The translations under genes were made by a program, and so were the position numbers. A stretch of DNA of 64,000 nucleotides from JAEUJM01 sp044221555 (GTDB lineage Bacteria > Actinomycetota > Acidimicrobiia > Acidimicrobiales > DATDAH01): positions 248,001 to 312,000 of the forward strand of contig JBGAOY010000001.1 of NCBI GenBank assembly GCA_044221555.1. Reading direction: 5' to 3'. Below, piece by piece: positions 39,918 to 48,099 of this stretch. The notes under the pieces are model-generated. The model had not been told where the DNA came from. It did no database searches and was given only the letters and a program-made list of their open reading frames with translations. The stretch's first letter is position 1. Every line of letters starts with the position of its first letter.

Positions 39918-40834
39918 GCGACCCCCTGTCCCCACCCACGACCGTCGAGGTCGCAACCGGTGCGTACGCCTACGTCCAGCCCGACGGCACGTGGTTCGTC
40001 AACAACGCCGGTTTCGTGGTGGGCGACGACCACGTCGTGCTCATCGACACCTGCGCCACCGAGCGGCGCACCCGGGCCCTGCTGACGGCCGTCGGCGCGG
40101 TGACCCAGGCCCCGGTGACCGTGGTCGTCAACACCCACCACCACGGTGACCACACCCACGGCAACTACCTCGTCACCGGCGCCACGATCGTGGCCCAGAG
40201 GGAATGCCGTGACGAGGTCGAGCGCATGGGCATCATGACGCTCGACTCGGTGTGGGGCGCGGTCGAGTGGGGCGACCTGCAGGTGCGGGCACCCGACCTC
40301 ACCTTCGACGACGGCATCGACCTCAGGGTCGGAGGCCACACGGTCGAGGTGCGGGCCTTCGGCGCGCCGGCCCACACCACCAACGACTGCGTGGCCTGGG
40401 TGCCCGACGGGCGGGTGCTCTACACCGGCGACCTGGTGTTCCACGGCGGCACGCCGTTCGTGGTGATGGGCTCGATCACCGGCTCGCTGGCGTCGTTGGA
40501 GTGGTTGCGCGCGTTCGAGCCGGAGGTGATCGTCCCCGGCCACGGCCCGGTCTGCGACCTGGTCGCCCTCGACACCATCGAGGCCTACTTCCGGTTCGTG
40601 CAGGAGCTGGCCGCCGAGGGCCACGCGACAGGCACGCCACCCCTCGAGGTGGCCCGGAACGCCGACCTGGGGGCCTTCGCGTCGCTCACCGACCCAGAGC
40701 GGCTGGTCGCCAACCTGCACCGGGCCTACGCCGAGCTCGACGGCGCCGCGCCGGGCGCCCCCATCGACTACCTGACCGCGTTCAGCGACATGCTCACGCT
40801 CAACGGCGGCGGCCCGTTGCGCTGCTTGGCCTGA
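39914..40834 (+). CDS. MBL-fold metallo-hydrolase
   Basis: 306 residues with the metallo-beta-lactamase fold. Metal ligands are in NTHHHGDHTHGNY (H-x-H-x-D-H), with GAPAHTTNDCVAWVP and VLYTGDLVF supplying the further His/Asp ligands and IVPGHGPVCD the last His. Substrate unknown; the arrangement resembles cyclase/thiolesterase-type MBL proteins (SoxH/quinoprotein relatives) rather than glyoxalase II. GTG 39914 overlaps rsgA. Converges on the oligopeptide ABC operon. Confidence 0.85.
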   Translation: MSDPLSPPTTVEVATGAYAYVQPDGTWFVNNAGFVVGDDHVVLIDTCATERRTRALLTAVGAVTQAPVTVVVNTHHHGDHTHGNYLVTGATIVAQRECRDEVERMGIMTLDSVWGAVEWGDLQVRAPDLTFDDGIDLRVGGHTVEVRAFGAPAHTTNDCVAWVPDGRVLYTGDLVFHGGTPFVVMGSITGSLASLEWLRAFEPEVIVPGHGPVCDLVALDTIEAYFRFVQELAAEGHATGTPPLEVARNADLGAFASLTDPERLVANLHRAYAELDGAAPGAPIDYLTAFSDMLTLNGGGPLRCLA

Positions 40835-40877
40835 GCCCGCTCGGACGACGGCGGCCGCCGAGGCGGCAGGGCTCGGG

Positions 40878-41951
40878 TCAGGCCCCGCGCGGTGCCGGCG
40901 GGAAGTGGCACGCCACCTCGTGGCCCTCGCCCACGCTCGTGAGCACGGGCACCTCGCCGCCGCAGGGCGAGGTGTCGGTGCCGGCGGTCTCGAGCTCCTG
41001 CTTGCGCCAGCAACGGGTGCGGAAGCGGCACCCCGACGGCGGATCGGCGGGGCTGGGCACGTCGCCCTCGAGCAGGATGCGCTCGCGTGCCCGTTCCTGA
41101 CGCGGGTCGGGCAGCGGCACGGCCGAGAGGAGCGCCTGGGTGTAGGGGTGCATCGCGGCGTTGTAGAGCGCGTCGCGCCCGGCGATCTCGACCAGCTTCC
41201 CCAGGTACATGACCGCCACCCGGTGCGAGATGTGGCGCACCACCGAGAGGTCGTGGGCGATGAACACGTAGGCCAGGCCCATCTCCCGCTGGAGCTGGCT
41301 CAGCAGGTTGACGACGCCGGCCTGGATGGAGACGTCGAGGGCTGAGACGGGTTCGTCGAGCACGATCAGGTCGGGCTCGAGGGCAAGGGCCCGGGCGATG
41401 CCCACCCGCTGGCGCTGGCCACCCGAGAACTCGTGGGGGAAGCGATTGGCGTGCTCGGGCGAGAGGCCCACGATCTCGAGCAGCTCGGCGACGCGCTCCT
41501 GGCGGCGCCCGGGATCCCACGCGTGGTGGACCTTCAGGGGCTCAGAGAGGGTGCTGCCGACGGTCATGCGGGGGTTCAACGCGGAGTACGGGTCCTGGAA
41601 CACGATCTGGAACCGCCGGCGGGCCTCCGCCAGCTTCTTGCCCCGCAGCGACTTCAGTTCCATGCCGTCGAAGGTGACGCTGCCGGAGGTGGGGGTGAGC
41701 AGGTGCAGCAGGAGGCGCCCGGTGGTGGACTTGCCGCAGCCCGACTCGCCGACGAGGCCGAGGGTCTCGCCCTTCCGGACGTGCAGCGACACCCCCGACA
41801 CCGCGGAGACGTGCCCGACCTCGCGGCTGAACACCCCCGAGCGGATGGGGAAGTTCTTCACCAGGTCGCGCGCGACCAGCAACGGCTCGTCGGTCGGTCC
41901 GTCCTGGTCGCCGGCATCGGCCCGGGCCGTGGTCCCCAGGGTGTCGGTCAT
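40878..41951 (-). CDS. Oligopeptide/dipeptide ABC transporter ATPase, OppF-type
   Basis: 357 residues. Walker A GESGCGKST, Q-loop FQDPYSALNPRMTV, signature FSGGQRQR and Walker B LIVLDEPVSALDVS. The C-terminal extension contains the oligopeptide-ATPase Cys cluster region (SGCRFRTRCWRKQ...CGGEVP). ATG 41951 sits in an ATGA overlap with the OppD-type gene. It is the last gene of the minus-strand importer. Confidence 0.93.
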   Translation of the reverse strand: MTDTLGTTARADAGDQDGPTDEPLLVARDLVKNFPIRSGVFSREVGHVSAVSGVSLHVRKGETLGLVGESGCGKSTTGRLLLHLLTPTSGSVTFDGMELKSLRGKKLAEARRRFQIVFQDPYSALNPRMTVGSTLSEPLKVHHAWDPGRRQERVAELLEIVGLSPEHANRFPHEFSGGQRQRVGIARALALEPDLIVLDEPVSALDVSIQAGVVNLLSQLQREMGLAYVFIAHDLSVVRHISHRVAVMYLGKLVEIAGRDALYNAAMHPYTQALLSAVPLPDPRQERARERILLEGDVPSPADPPSGCRFRTRCWRKQELETAGTDTSPCGGEVPVLTSVGEGHEVACHFPPAPRGA

Positions 41952-43099
41952 GGCTCCAGCACCGAGCGCTGCTCCACCACAGACCCGGGCTCGACCACCG
42001 GCTGGTGCTCGGGTTCGGCCAGATCGGACGGCGAGGGCACCTCGAGCGGCGCGGCACCGCCGGCGACCAGCTCCTCCTCGCTCGCCGACGACCGCAGCTC
42101 GGACACCGAGACCTCGCTCAGGTCGTCGAGGCGGTGGCAGGCAGAGGCGTGGTCGGTGCCGGCGGCCACGCGCTGGAGCTGCGGCACCTCGGTGCGGCAG
42201 ATGTCCAGCTTGGCGAACCGGCAGCGGGGGTGGAAGGCGCACCCCTTCGGGAGGTTGATCAGCGACGGCGGCTGGCCACCGATCGGCACCAGCACCTCGT
42301 GGCCGGTGTCGTCGAGGCGCGGCATGCTGGCCAGCAGGCCCAGGGTGTAGGGGTGACGGCTCTCGTAGAAGATCTCGTCGGTGGTCCCCAACTCGGCTTG
42401 ACGCCCGGCGTACATCACCATCACGTCGTCGGCCAGGCCGGCCACCACACCCAGGTCGTGGGTGATCAGCAGGATGGCCGAGTCGATCTCCTGCTTGATG
42501 TCCATCAGCACCTGTAGCACCTGCGCCTGCACGGTCACGTCGAGCGCGGTGGTGGGCTCGTCGGCGATCAACAGGTCGGGGTTGCAGGTGATGGCCATGG
42601 CGATCATCGCCCGCTGGCGCATCCCGCCCGAGAACTCGTGCGGGTACATGTCGGCCCGCTTGGACGCCTCGGGTATGCCGACCAGCCCCAGCATGTCGAC
42701 GGCCCGGGCGCGGGCGGCCGCCTTGGACAGTCCCTCGTGGATCCTGGCCATCTCGCCGATCTGGCGACCGACCGTGTGCACGGGGTTGAGCGCGCTGAGC
42801 GGGTCCTGGAAGATCATGGCGATCTCGCCCCCGCGGATCTTGCGGTGGGCCTCCTCGTCCATCGAGAGCAGGTCCTCGCCCTTCCAGAGGATCTCACCCG
42901 ACTCGATGTCGAGGGTCGGGAGCAGCCCCATGATGGCCATGGCCGTGACCGACTTGCCCGAGCCGGACTCCCCCACCACCGCGAACAGCTCACCTCGGTC
43001 GATGTCGAAGTCGAGCCCGTCGATGGCCTTGACCCGCCCGTCGGGCGTGTCGAACCCGGCGCGCAGGTCCCGAACGGAGAGCAGGCTGGACGTGGTCAC
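41948..43099 (-). CDS. Oligopeptide/dipeptide ABC transporter ATPase, OppD-type
   Basis: 383 residues. Walker A GESGSGKSV, FQDPLSALNPVHTV, signature FSGGMRQR and LLIADEPTTALDVTVQ. The C-terminal region has GCAFHPRCRFAKLDIC, the opp-family ligand-binding Cys cluster. A Glu/Pro-rich tail (ELRSSASEEELVAGG) extends beyond the usual end. GTG 43099 overlaps the permease stop as GTGA. Confidence 0.93.
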   Translation of the reverse strand: MTTSSLLSVRDLRAGFDTPDGRVKAIDGLDFDIDRGELFAVVGESGSGKSVTAMAIMGLLPTLDIESGEILWKGEDLLSMDEEAHRKIRGGEIAMIFQDPLSALNPVHTVGRQIGEMARIHEGLSKAAARARAVDMLGLVGIPEASKRADMYPHEFSGGMRQRAMIAMAITCNPDLLIADEPTTALDVTVQAQVLQVLMDIKQEIDSAILLITHDLGVVAGLADDVMVMYAGRQAELGTTDEIFYESRHPYTLGLLASMPRLDDTGHEVLVPIGGQPPSLINLPKGCAFHPRCRFAKLDICRTEVPQLQRVAAGTDHASACHRLDDLSEVSVSELRSSASEEELVAGGAAPLEVPSPSDLAEPEHQPVVEPGSVVEQRSVLEP

Positions 43100-44013
43100 T
43101 TGAGCTTCGGGTCCAGTGCGTCGCGGAGGCCGTCGCCCACGAAGACGAAGGCCAGGACGGTGAGGAAGATGGCCATGCCGGGGAAGAACAGCATGTGCGG
43201 GGCCACCGCCAGCGTCGACTTGGCGTCGGACACCATGAGCCCCCACGCCGGCGTGGGGTCGGTGGGCCCCACACCGAGGAACGACAGCGCCGCCTCGGCC
43301 AGGATGATCGTGCCCACCTCGATGGTGCCGTACACGATGACGGGTTGCATGGCGTTGGGCAGCATGTGGCGGAAGATGATGCGGGTGTGGCCGAAGCCGA
43401 GCGATCGCGCCGCCTCGACGTACTCGAGGCGGTTGAGCGAGAGGAAGCTGGCCCGCACGATGCGGCACAGGCCGAGCCAACCGGTGAGGCCCAGCACGAG
43501 GATCACCGAATTGACGCTCTTGCCGAAGAGGCTGGCGATGGCGATGGCCAGGATGATGTAGGGGATGGCCAGGAACACGTCGGTGATCCGCATGATGAGC
43601 CCGTCGGTCTTGCCCCCGAAGTAGCCGGCCAGTGCGCCGAGGATGAGGCCGATCACGATCGTCATGAGGGTGGCGATGATGCCCACGCGCAGCGAGATGC
43701 GGGCGCCGTAGACGACGCGCGAGAACACGTCGCGGCCGGTGGTGTCGGTACCGAACCAGTGCGCCGTCGACGGGGGCTCCCGGTAGGCCCCGTAGTCGTG
43801 CTCGGCGAAGTCGTAGGGGGCGATGAGCGGGGCGAAGACCGCCACCAGGATCAGGAAGACGATGAACACCAGGCCGATCAGGGCGAGCCGGTTCTTGCGG
43901 AACCGGCGCCACACGTCGGCCCGGAGCGGCTTGGGGGCCAGCATCTCGTCGGCCTCGATGTCGCCGACCTCCTCGAGCCCGACCGTCGCGCTCAGGGGGT
44001 CGAGTCCGCTCAT
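43096..44013 (-). CDS. ABC transporter permease, OppC/DppC-type
   Basis: 305 residues. N-terminal cytoplasmic stretch then MWRRFRKNRLALIGLVFIVF-like opening (DVWRRFRKNRLALIGL). Six helices follow, with the EAARSLGFGHTRIIFRHMLPN coupling loop (EAA...G) and an OppC_N domain. ATG 44013 is fed by a chain of micro-ORFs: the TGA of the last one (44010-44012) overlaps it as ATGA. Confidence 0.9.
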   Translation of the reverse strand: MSGLDPLSATVGLEEVGDIEADEMLAPKPLRADVWRRFRKNRLALIGLVFIVFLILVAVFAPLIAPYDFAEHDYGAYREPPSTAHWFGTDTTGRDVFSRVVYGARISLRVGIIATLMTIVIGLILGALAGYFGGKTDGLIMRITDVFLAIPYIILAIAIASLFGKSVNSVILVLGLTGWLGLCRIVRASFLSLNRLEYVEAARSLGFGHTRIIFRHMLPNAMQPVIVYGTIEVGTIILAEAALSFLGVGPTDPTPAWGLMVSDAKSTLAVAPHMLFFPGMAIFLTVLAFVFVGDGLRDALDPKLK

Positions 44014-44063
44014 GTCTTCCGCTCCTGGCTTCGCCGGGCCGCTCGGGCCCCCGCTCCGCTCAT
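44010..44063 (-). CDS. Micro-ORF 3 in the opp chain
   Basis: ATG 44063, 17 residues (MSGAGARAARRSQERKT), TGA overlapping the OppC-type start. A GGAG and GGGAG sequence precede each copy's ATG. It differs from copies 1-2 at residue 16 (Lys for Glu). Confidence 0.5.
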   Translation of the reverse strand: MSGAGARAARRSQERKT

Positions 44064-44160
44064 GTCTCCCGCTCCTGGCTTCGCCGGGCCGCTCGGGCCC
44101 CCGCTCCGCTCATGTCTCCCGCTCCTGGCTTCGCCGGGCCGCTCGGGCCCCCGCTCCGCT
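44011..44160. repeat. Three tandem copies of a 50-bp repeat
   Basis: Units begin at 44011, 44061 and 44111 and differ at a single base (catgtctTcc against catgtctCcc). On the minus strand every unit carries a GGAGCGGGAGACATG-type ribosome site and start codon, and it reads as a short ORF. It lies exactly between the stop of one permease and the start of the next. Confidence 0.9.
44060..44113 (-). CDS. Micro-ORF 2 in the opp chain
   Basis: ATG 44113, 17 residues (MSGAGARAARRSQERET), TGA overlapping micro-ORF 3 as ATGA. Its DNA is the middle 50-bp repeat unit. Confidence 0.5.
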   Translation of the reverse strand: MSGAGARAARRSQERET

Positions 44161-44163
44161 CAT
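44110..44163 (-). CDS. Micro-ORF 1 in the opp chain
   Basis: ATG 44163 overlaps the OppB-type stop (44160-44162) as ATGA. 17 residues (MSGAGARAARRSQERET), TGA overlapping micro-ORF 2. A ribosome leaving the permease could restart here and pass down the chain. Confidence 0.5.
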   Translation of the reverse strand: MSGAGARAARRSQERET

Positions 44164-45167
44164 CCCTCGGCGTCCCTTCCGACCCGGATGCGGGGGTCGA
44201 ACCAGGCGTAGGACAGGTCCACCAGCAGGTTCACCAGGGCGAAGGCGATGGTGACCGCGAGCGTGAGGCCCAGGAGCACGGGAAGGTCGCGCTCACCCAC
44301 CGCGTCGGCGATGGCCGACCCGAGCCCCGGCCACGAGAAGACCGTCTCGGTGAGCACTGCCGCCCCGATGACGGTGCCGAAGTCGAGCCCGATCAGCGTG
44401 ACCACCGGCAGCATCGCGTTGCGCATGCCGTGGCGGGTGACCACCTGGCGCTCGTTGAGGCCCTTCGAGCGGGCGGTGCGCAGGAAGTCGGCCCGCAGGA
44501 CCTCGAGCATGGAGCCGCGCATCATCCGGGCGCAGAGCGCGGTCGAGACGCAGGCGAGCGTGAAGGCAGGCAGGATCAGGTAGCGCCACTGCTCACCGGT
44601 GGGGATGAAGAAGAGGGTCCAGGTGTTCGGTCCGAGCCCCTGCGTCCGCAGGTGCATCCAATCGGGCCAGCCGCGCTTCTCGGGCACCACCGCGAACAGG
44701 TACTGCAGGATGAAGCCCAGCACGAACACGGGTATGGCCGAGGCCGCGGCGGTGCCGATGGTCGTGAGCTTGTCGGACAGCGAGTAGCGCCGGATCGCCG
44801 ACCACACACCGATCGAGATGCCGAACAGGATCTCGATGATGATGGCCCAGATGGCCAGGCGCAGGCTGTTGACGGCCTTCTCCCCCAGCAGGTCGTTGAC
44901 GCTGCGCCGGGTCTTGAACGACTCGCCCAGATCCCACCGGAGGGTGCGCTGCCAGTAGGAGACGAATTGCTGAGGCAGGGGCTTGTCCAGGCCGTAGCGC
45001 TCGCTGGCCCGCTGGACCACACCCGAGTCGACGTTGCGGTCACCGCCACCCGCGATGAGCGTGGCGGGGTCGCCCGGCAGGGCGAAGAACAGCACGAACA
45101 GGAACGAGAGCGCGAAGAACACCGTCGGGATGACCAGCAGCAGTCGGCGGATGATGTACGCGAGCAC
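44160..45167 (-). CDS. ABC transporter permease, OppB/DppB-type
   Basis: 335 residues. Typical start IRRLLLVIPTVFFALSFLFV, a large extracytoplasmic loop (GGGDRNVDSGVVQRASERYG), and a coupling loop FLRTARSKGLNERQVVTRHGMRNA. About six membrane helices. It is followed by the micro-ORF chain, and upstream a long hairpin separates it from the binding-protein gene. Confidence 0.92.
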   Translation of the reverse strand: MLAYIIRRLLLVIPTVFFALSFLFVLFFALPGDPATLIAGGGDRNVDSGVVQRASERYGLDKPLPQQFVSYWQRTLRWDLGESFKTRRSVNDLLGEKAVNSLRLAIWAIIIEILFGISIGVWSAIRRYSLSDKLTTIGTAAASAIPVFVLGFILQYLFAVVPEKRGWPDWMHLRTQGLGPNTWTLFFIPTGEQWRYLILPAFTLACVSTALCARMMRGSMLEVLRADFLRTARSKGLNERQVVTRHGMRNAMLPVVTLIGLDFGTVIGAAVLTETVFSWPGLGSAIADAVGERDLPVLLGLTLAVTIAFALVNLLVDLSYAWFDPRIRVGRDAEG

Positions 45168-45205
45168 GGCTGATCCAATCCTCCTTCGACTGGCCGACGG
45201 TGGGT

Positions 45206-45242
45206 CGGGGGTGCGGCCCGCCCATGGCGGACCGCACCCCCG
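45206..45242 (-). terminator. Long hairpin between binding-protein and permease genes
   Basis: CGGGGGTGCGG (45206-45216) pairs with CCGCACCCCCG (45232-45242). Inside it CCGCC (45218-45222) pairs with GGCGG (45226-45230) around a CAT loop, with one C/A mismatch. In oligopeptide operons such a stem stabilises the binding-protein message or attenuates the permease genes. Confidence 0.6.
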
Positions 45243-45269
45243 TGGTGCCGAGTGCTGCTCGGCGCAGGC

Positions 45270-47177
45270 CTAGGCCTTGAAGGCCACCTGCTCCCAGAGG
45301 ATCAGACCGAGGTTGGTCTGGGGGAACGTGGCGATCGTCTGGTCGTTGTAGACGTAGTCGCCCTTGTACCAGTTGACCGGTACGGCCCCGATGTCCTCGT
45401 TCAACAGGAGCTCCTCGGCCTGCTGGAACAGCGCGGCCTGCTCGTCCTTGTCGACGGTGGCCTTGGCCTGAGCGACCAGGTCGTCGAACTCGGGGTTCGT
45501 GTAGCCGTAGTTGTTACCGCCGAGCGAGTCGGTGCTGAACAGGTCGTACATGAAGTTGTCGTACGTCGGGTAGTCGGCGTACCAACCCACTCGGCAGAAC
45601 TGGCAGGCACCGTTGGCCAGGTCGGAGAAGTAGGTCTCCGGGTCCATGGGCTCGGCCTCGGCGTCGATGCCGATGGCGTTCAGGTTGTCCACCATGATCT
45701 GCACCACTGGCTCGTGGCCGTTGTCCCGGTTGAACTGGATGCGCAACGGCTCGGTCTGCTCGTTGCCGGCGGCCTTCCACTCGTCGAAGGCCTGCTGGGC
45801 GGCTTCCGGGTCGAAGGCGCAGAAGTCGCACAGATCCGGCTTGAAGCCCGGGATGCCCTCGGGAGTGATGCCGGTGCCGGTTGAGCGGCTGCCGTCGTAG
45901 ACCGCCTCGTTGATGGCGTCACGGTCGATGGCCTGCGAGACGGCCTGGCGCAGCAGCGCGTTGTCGGGGCCGCCGATCGCCGGGTCGCAGTTGTTGAACT
46001 CGTAGTAGTACGAGCCGAGGATCGACACGTCGAGCGTCGTGCCCCAGTTCTCCTGTGCCTCCTGCGTGCGGGCGGGCGGGATGTTGGCGTCGTCGCCCTC
46101 GCCGGCCTCGAACGAGTTGTAGGCGGTGTCGGGATCGGCGGTGGTCACGAAGGTGATCGTGTCGAGCCGGTCCGGGAAGGTGTCGCCGTTGAAGTCGCCG
46201 GCCCACTCGTCGTTCTTCTCGAGCACGATCTGCTCGTCGGTGCGGGGCTCGGACAGCTTGTACGGCCCGTTGCCGATCATCAGGCCGTTCTCCCACTCGT
46301 TCTGGTCGCTCAGGTCGTCGACCGCCGAGGGCATGGGGAAGAAGAGCTGGAAGCCGGCCACCGCGTCGAAGTTGGCGTACGGCTCGGAGAGGGTGACGGT
46401 CAGCGTCATGGTGTCGTCGTCGGCCTCGACACCCGCGAGCGTGTCGGCCGAGCCGTCCAGCTTCTCGGCGCCACCCTCGATGAAGTTGAACAGGTAGCTG
46501 TAGTCACCCGCGAAGTCGGGGTCGCTGGCCCGCTCCCACGCCCGCTGGAACGAGGTGGGGGTCACCTGCTCGCCGTTCGAGAAGAACTGGTCGTCCTTGA
46601 TCTTGAACGTCCACACCGTGGCGTCCTCGTTGGCCTCCACGCTCTCGGCGACGAGCGGCACGATCTCGGGGTTGTCGGGATCGCTGCTGTCGATCTCGGT
46701 GAGCCCGTCGTAGAGGGCGTTGACCACCTGGTACGCGTCGAGGGTGACGTTGAGCGCGGGGTCGATGTGCTCTGGCGGGTCGCCCACGAACGTGCCGAGA
46801 TCGGTGAAGTCACCGCCGGCCTGGGTGGCGACGTCGGTCTGGTCGTCGGCCGCCGTGGTCGTGGTGTCGGCCTCGGTGGTGGTCGTGGTGTCGGCCTGGC
46901 CGGACTTGGCGGCCGCGGTCGTGGTGGTGTCGTCGGCGGCCACGGTGGTCGTGGTGTCCTCGCCGGCAGCGGCCGTGGTGGTCGTGTCGCCGGCGGCGGC
47001 AGTGGTGGTGGTCGTGTCCCCGGCGGCGTCCGGCGGGAAGTTGTCGCAGAGCGACTCGGTGCTCTCGGTCGTGCCGCTGGCTCCCTCGTCGCCGCTGTCG
47101 CTGGAACATGCCCCAGCGACCAGCACGAGAGTGAGCAGCAGGGCGAGCGAGCGGCCTGCCAATGTCCTTCGGGTCAC
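45270..47177 (-). CDS. Family 5 extracellular solute-binding lipoprotein (OppA-type)
   Basis: 635 residues. Signal peptide with lipobox VAGAC (C24). A long linker (55-115) of Thr/Ala/Asp repeats such as DTTTTTAAAG and EADTTTTAAD follows, then the SBP_bac_5 fold: GDPPEHIDPALNVTLDAYQV, NGLMIGNGPYKL, ALLRQAVSQAIDRDAINEAVY. Two Cys pairs occur (CDFCAFD, GACQFCRVG). It captures peptides or peptide-like ligands for the downstream permease. GTG 47177 is preceded by a GGGGGG ribosome site. Confidence 0.92.
   Translation of the reverse strand: MTRRTLAGRSLALLLTLVLVAGACSSDSGDEGASGTTESTESLCDNFPPDAAGDTTTTTAAAGDTTTTAAAGEDTTTTVAADDTTTTAAAKSGQADTTTTTEADTTTTAADDQTDVATQAGGDFTDLGTFVGDPPEHIDPALNVTLDAYQVVNALYDGLTEIDSSDPDNPEIVPLVAESVEANEDATVWTFKIKDDQFFSNGEQVTPTSFQRAWERASDPDFAGDYSYLFNFIEGGAEKLDGSADTLAGVEADDDTMTLTVTLSEPYANFDAVAGFQLFFPMPSAVDDLSDQNEWENGLMIGNGPYKLSEPRTDEQIVLEKNDEWAGDFNGDTFPDRLDTITFVTTADPDTAYNSFEAGEGDDANIPPARTQEAQENWGTTLDVSILGSYYYEFNNCDPAIGGPDNALLRQAVSQAIDRDAINEAVYDGSRSTGTGITPEGIPGFKPDLCDFCAFDPEAAQQAFDEWKAAGNEQTEPLRIQFNRDNGHEPVVQIMVDNLNAIGIDAEAEPMDPETYFSDLANGACQFCRVGWYADYPTYDNFMYDLFSTDSLGGNNYGYTNPEFDDLVAQAKATVDKDEQAALFQQAEELLLNEDIGAVPVNWYKGDYVYNDQTIATFPQTNLGLILWEQVAFKA
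46845..47030 (-). repeat. Repetitive linker DNA of the binding protein
   Basis: Short repeats of ACC/ACG codons with GCC GCC blocks encode runs of four or five Thr separated by Ala/Asp. Such tracts can change length by slippage. Confidence 0.55.
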
Positions 47178-47330
47178 GGGACCCCCCTTGTCGTGGCTTC
47201 GGTGATCTGGAGGGCCGCGCCCGACCGATGCCTCCCGGGGCGTCCCTCACAGCTGCGCGGAACGTAGCAGTGAAATGAACGCCGGGTGGCCAAATCGGTG
47301 GATTTCTCACGTCGGGCCTGGTACTGGCCC

Positions 47331-47969
47331 CTACCTGCGCAGCGCGGCGTACTCGACGACACGGGTCACGACCGTGTCGTCCACCTTGTCGAGCGCGCCG
47401 GCGTCGAAGGGCGGCTGCGGGTCGTACTCGATCATCAGCTGCACGGCCCGGGCCGCGGTGTCGTCCACGAGCAGCTCCACCAGTCGGAGGGCCATGTCGA
47501 TGCCCGAGGACACGCCGGCCGCGGTGATGATGCGCCGCTCCAGGTGCTCGACGACCCGCTCGGAGGTGGGCACGGCGCCGAGGGCGGCCAGGTCGTCGAG
47601 GGCCGCCCAGTGGGTGGTGGCCGTGAGGCCCTCCAGCAGGCCGGCGGCGGCGAGGACCAACGAGCCCGTGCACACCGAGGTCGTGTAGGTCGTGCTCGTG
47701 TGGGCGGCGCGCACCCACGAGAGCACCCGCTCGTCGTGGACGAGCGGCCGGGTGCCGACCCCGCCGGGGAACACGAGGACGTCGGGAGCGGGCAACTCCT
47801 CGAAGGTGGCATCCACGGTGATGCCGAGGAACCCGTTGTCGCTGCGGACCTCCCCCCGATGGTGGCCGACGAAGGTGACGTCGAACCCGGGGATGCGCTG
47901 CAGCACCTCGTAGGGGCCGATGCCGTCGAGGGCGGTGAACTCCGGGAACAACGGGATGGCGATCTGCAC
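47331..47969 (-). CDS. DJ-1/PfpI family protein, isonitrile hydratase-like
   Basis: 212 residues with the class I glutamine-amidotransferase-like fold. The nucleophile elbow is TSVCTGSLVLAAAGLL (C100 counted from GTG 47969) and the conserved Glu is in GPYEVL (E21), the pair seen in DJ-1 and isonitrile hydratase. HWAALDDLAAL follows, with the third-residue His absent from the Cys motif as in InhA-like proteins. The start is set by GAGAGG and by the family opening QIAIPLFPEFTALD. Divergent from the S1P-lyase-like gene. Confidence 0.85.
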   Translation of the reverse strand: MQIAIPLFPEFTALDGIGPYEVLQRIPGFDVTFVGHHRGEVRSDNGFLGITVDATFEELPAPDVLVFPGGVGTRPLVHDERVLSWVRAAHTSTTYTTSVCTGSLVLAAAGLLEGLTATTHWAALDDLAALGAVPTSERVVEHLERRIITAAGVSSGIDMALRLVELLVDDTAARAVQLMIEYDPQPPFDAGALDKVDDTVVTRVVEYAALRR

Positions 47970-48087
47970 GGTGAGGGTCCTCTCGGATGTCGTCGAGCGG
48001 TTCGGGTCGTGGACGATCAGGGCAGGTGTACCGCACCATTCGCGTCCGAGCCAGCGGCGACCCTCCGGCAGCGCCGGGTGCCTGCGG

Positions 48088-48093
48088 TAGCTT
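48088..48093 (+). promoter_or_regulatory. -10 element of the S1P-lyase-like gene, leaderless
   Basis: TAGCTT with 6 nt to ATG 48100. Confidence 0.55.
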
Positions 48094-48099
48094 CGGTCC

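Noticed and set aside
44011..44160. CRISPR array
   Set aside because: Three direct repeats but no unique spacers; units are contiguous and nearly identical, so it is a tandem repeat.
46845..47030. Transposon-like or CRISPR-like repeat in the binding-protein gene
   Set aside because: Codon-level Thr/Ala repeats within an open frame; a flexible linker.
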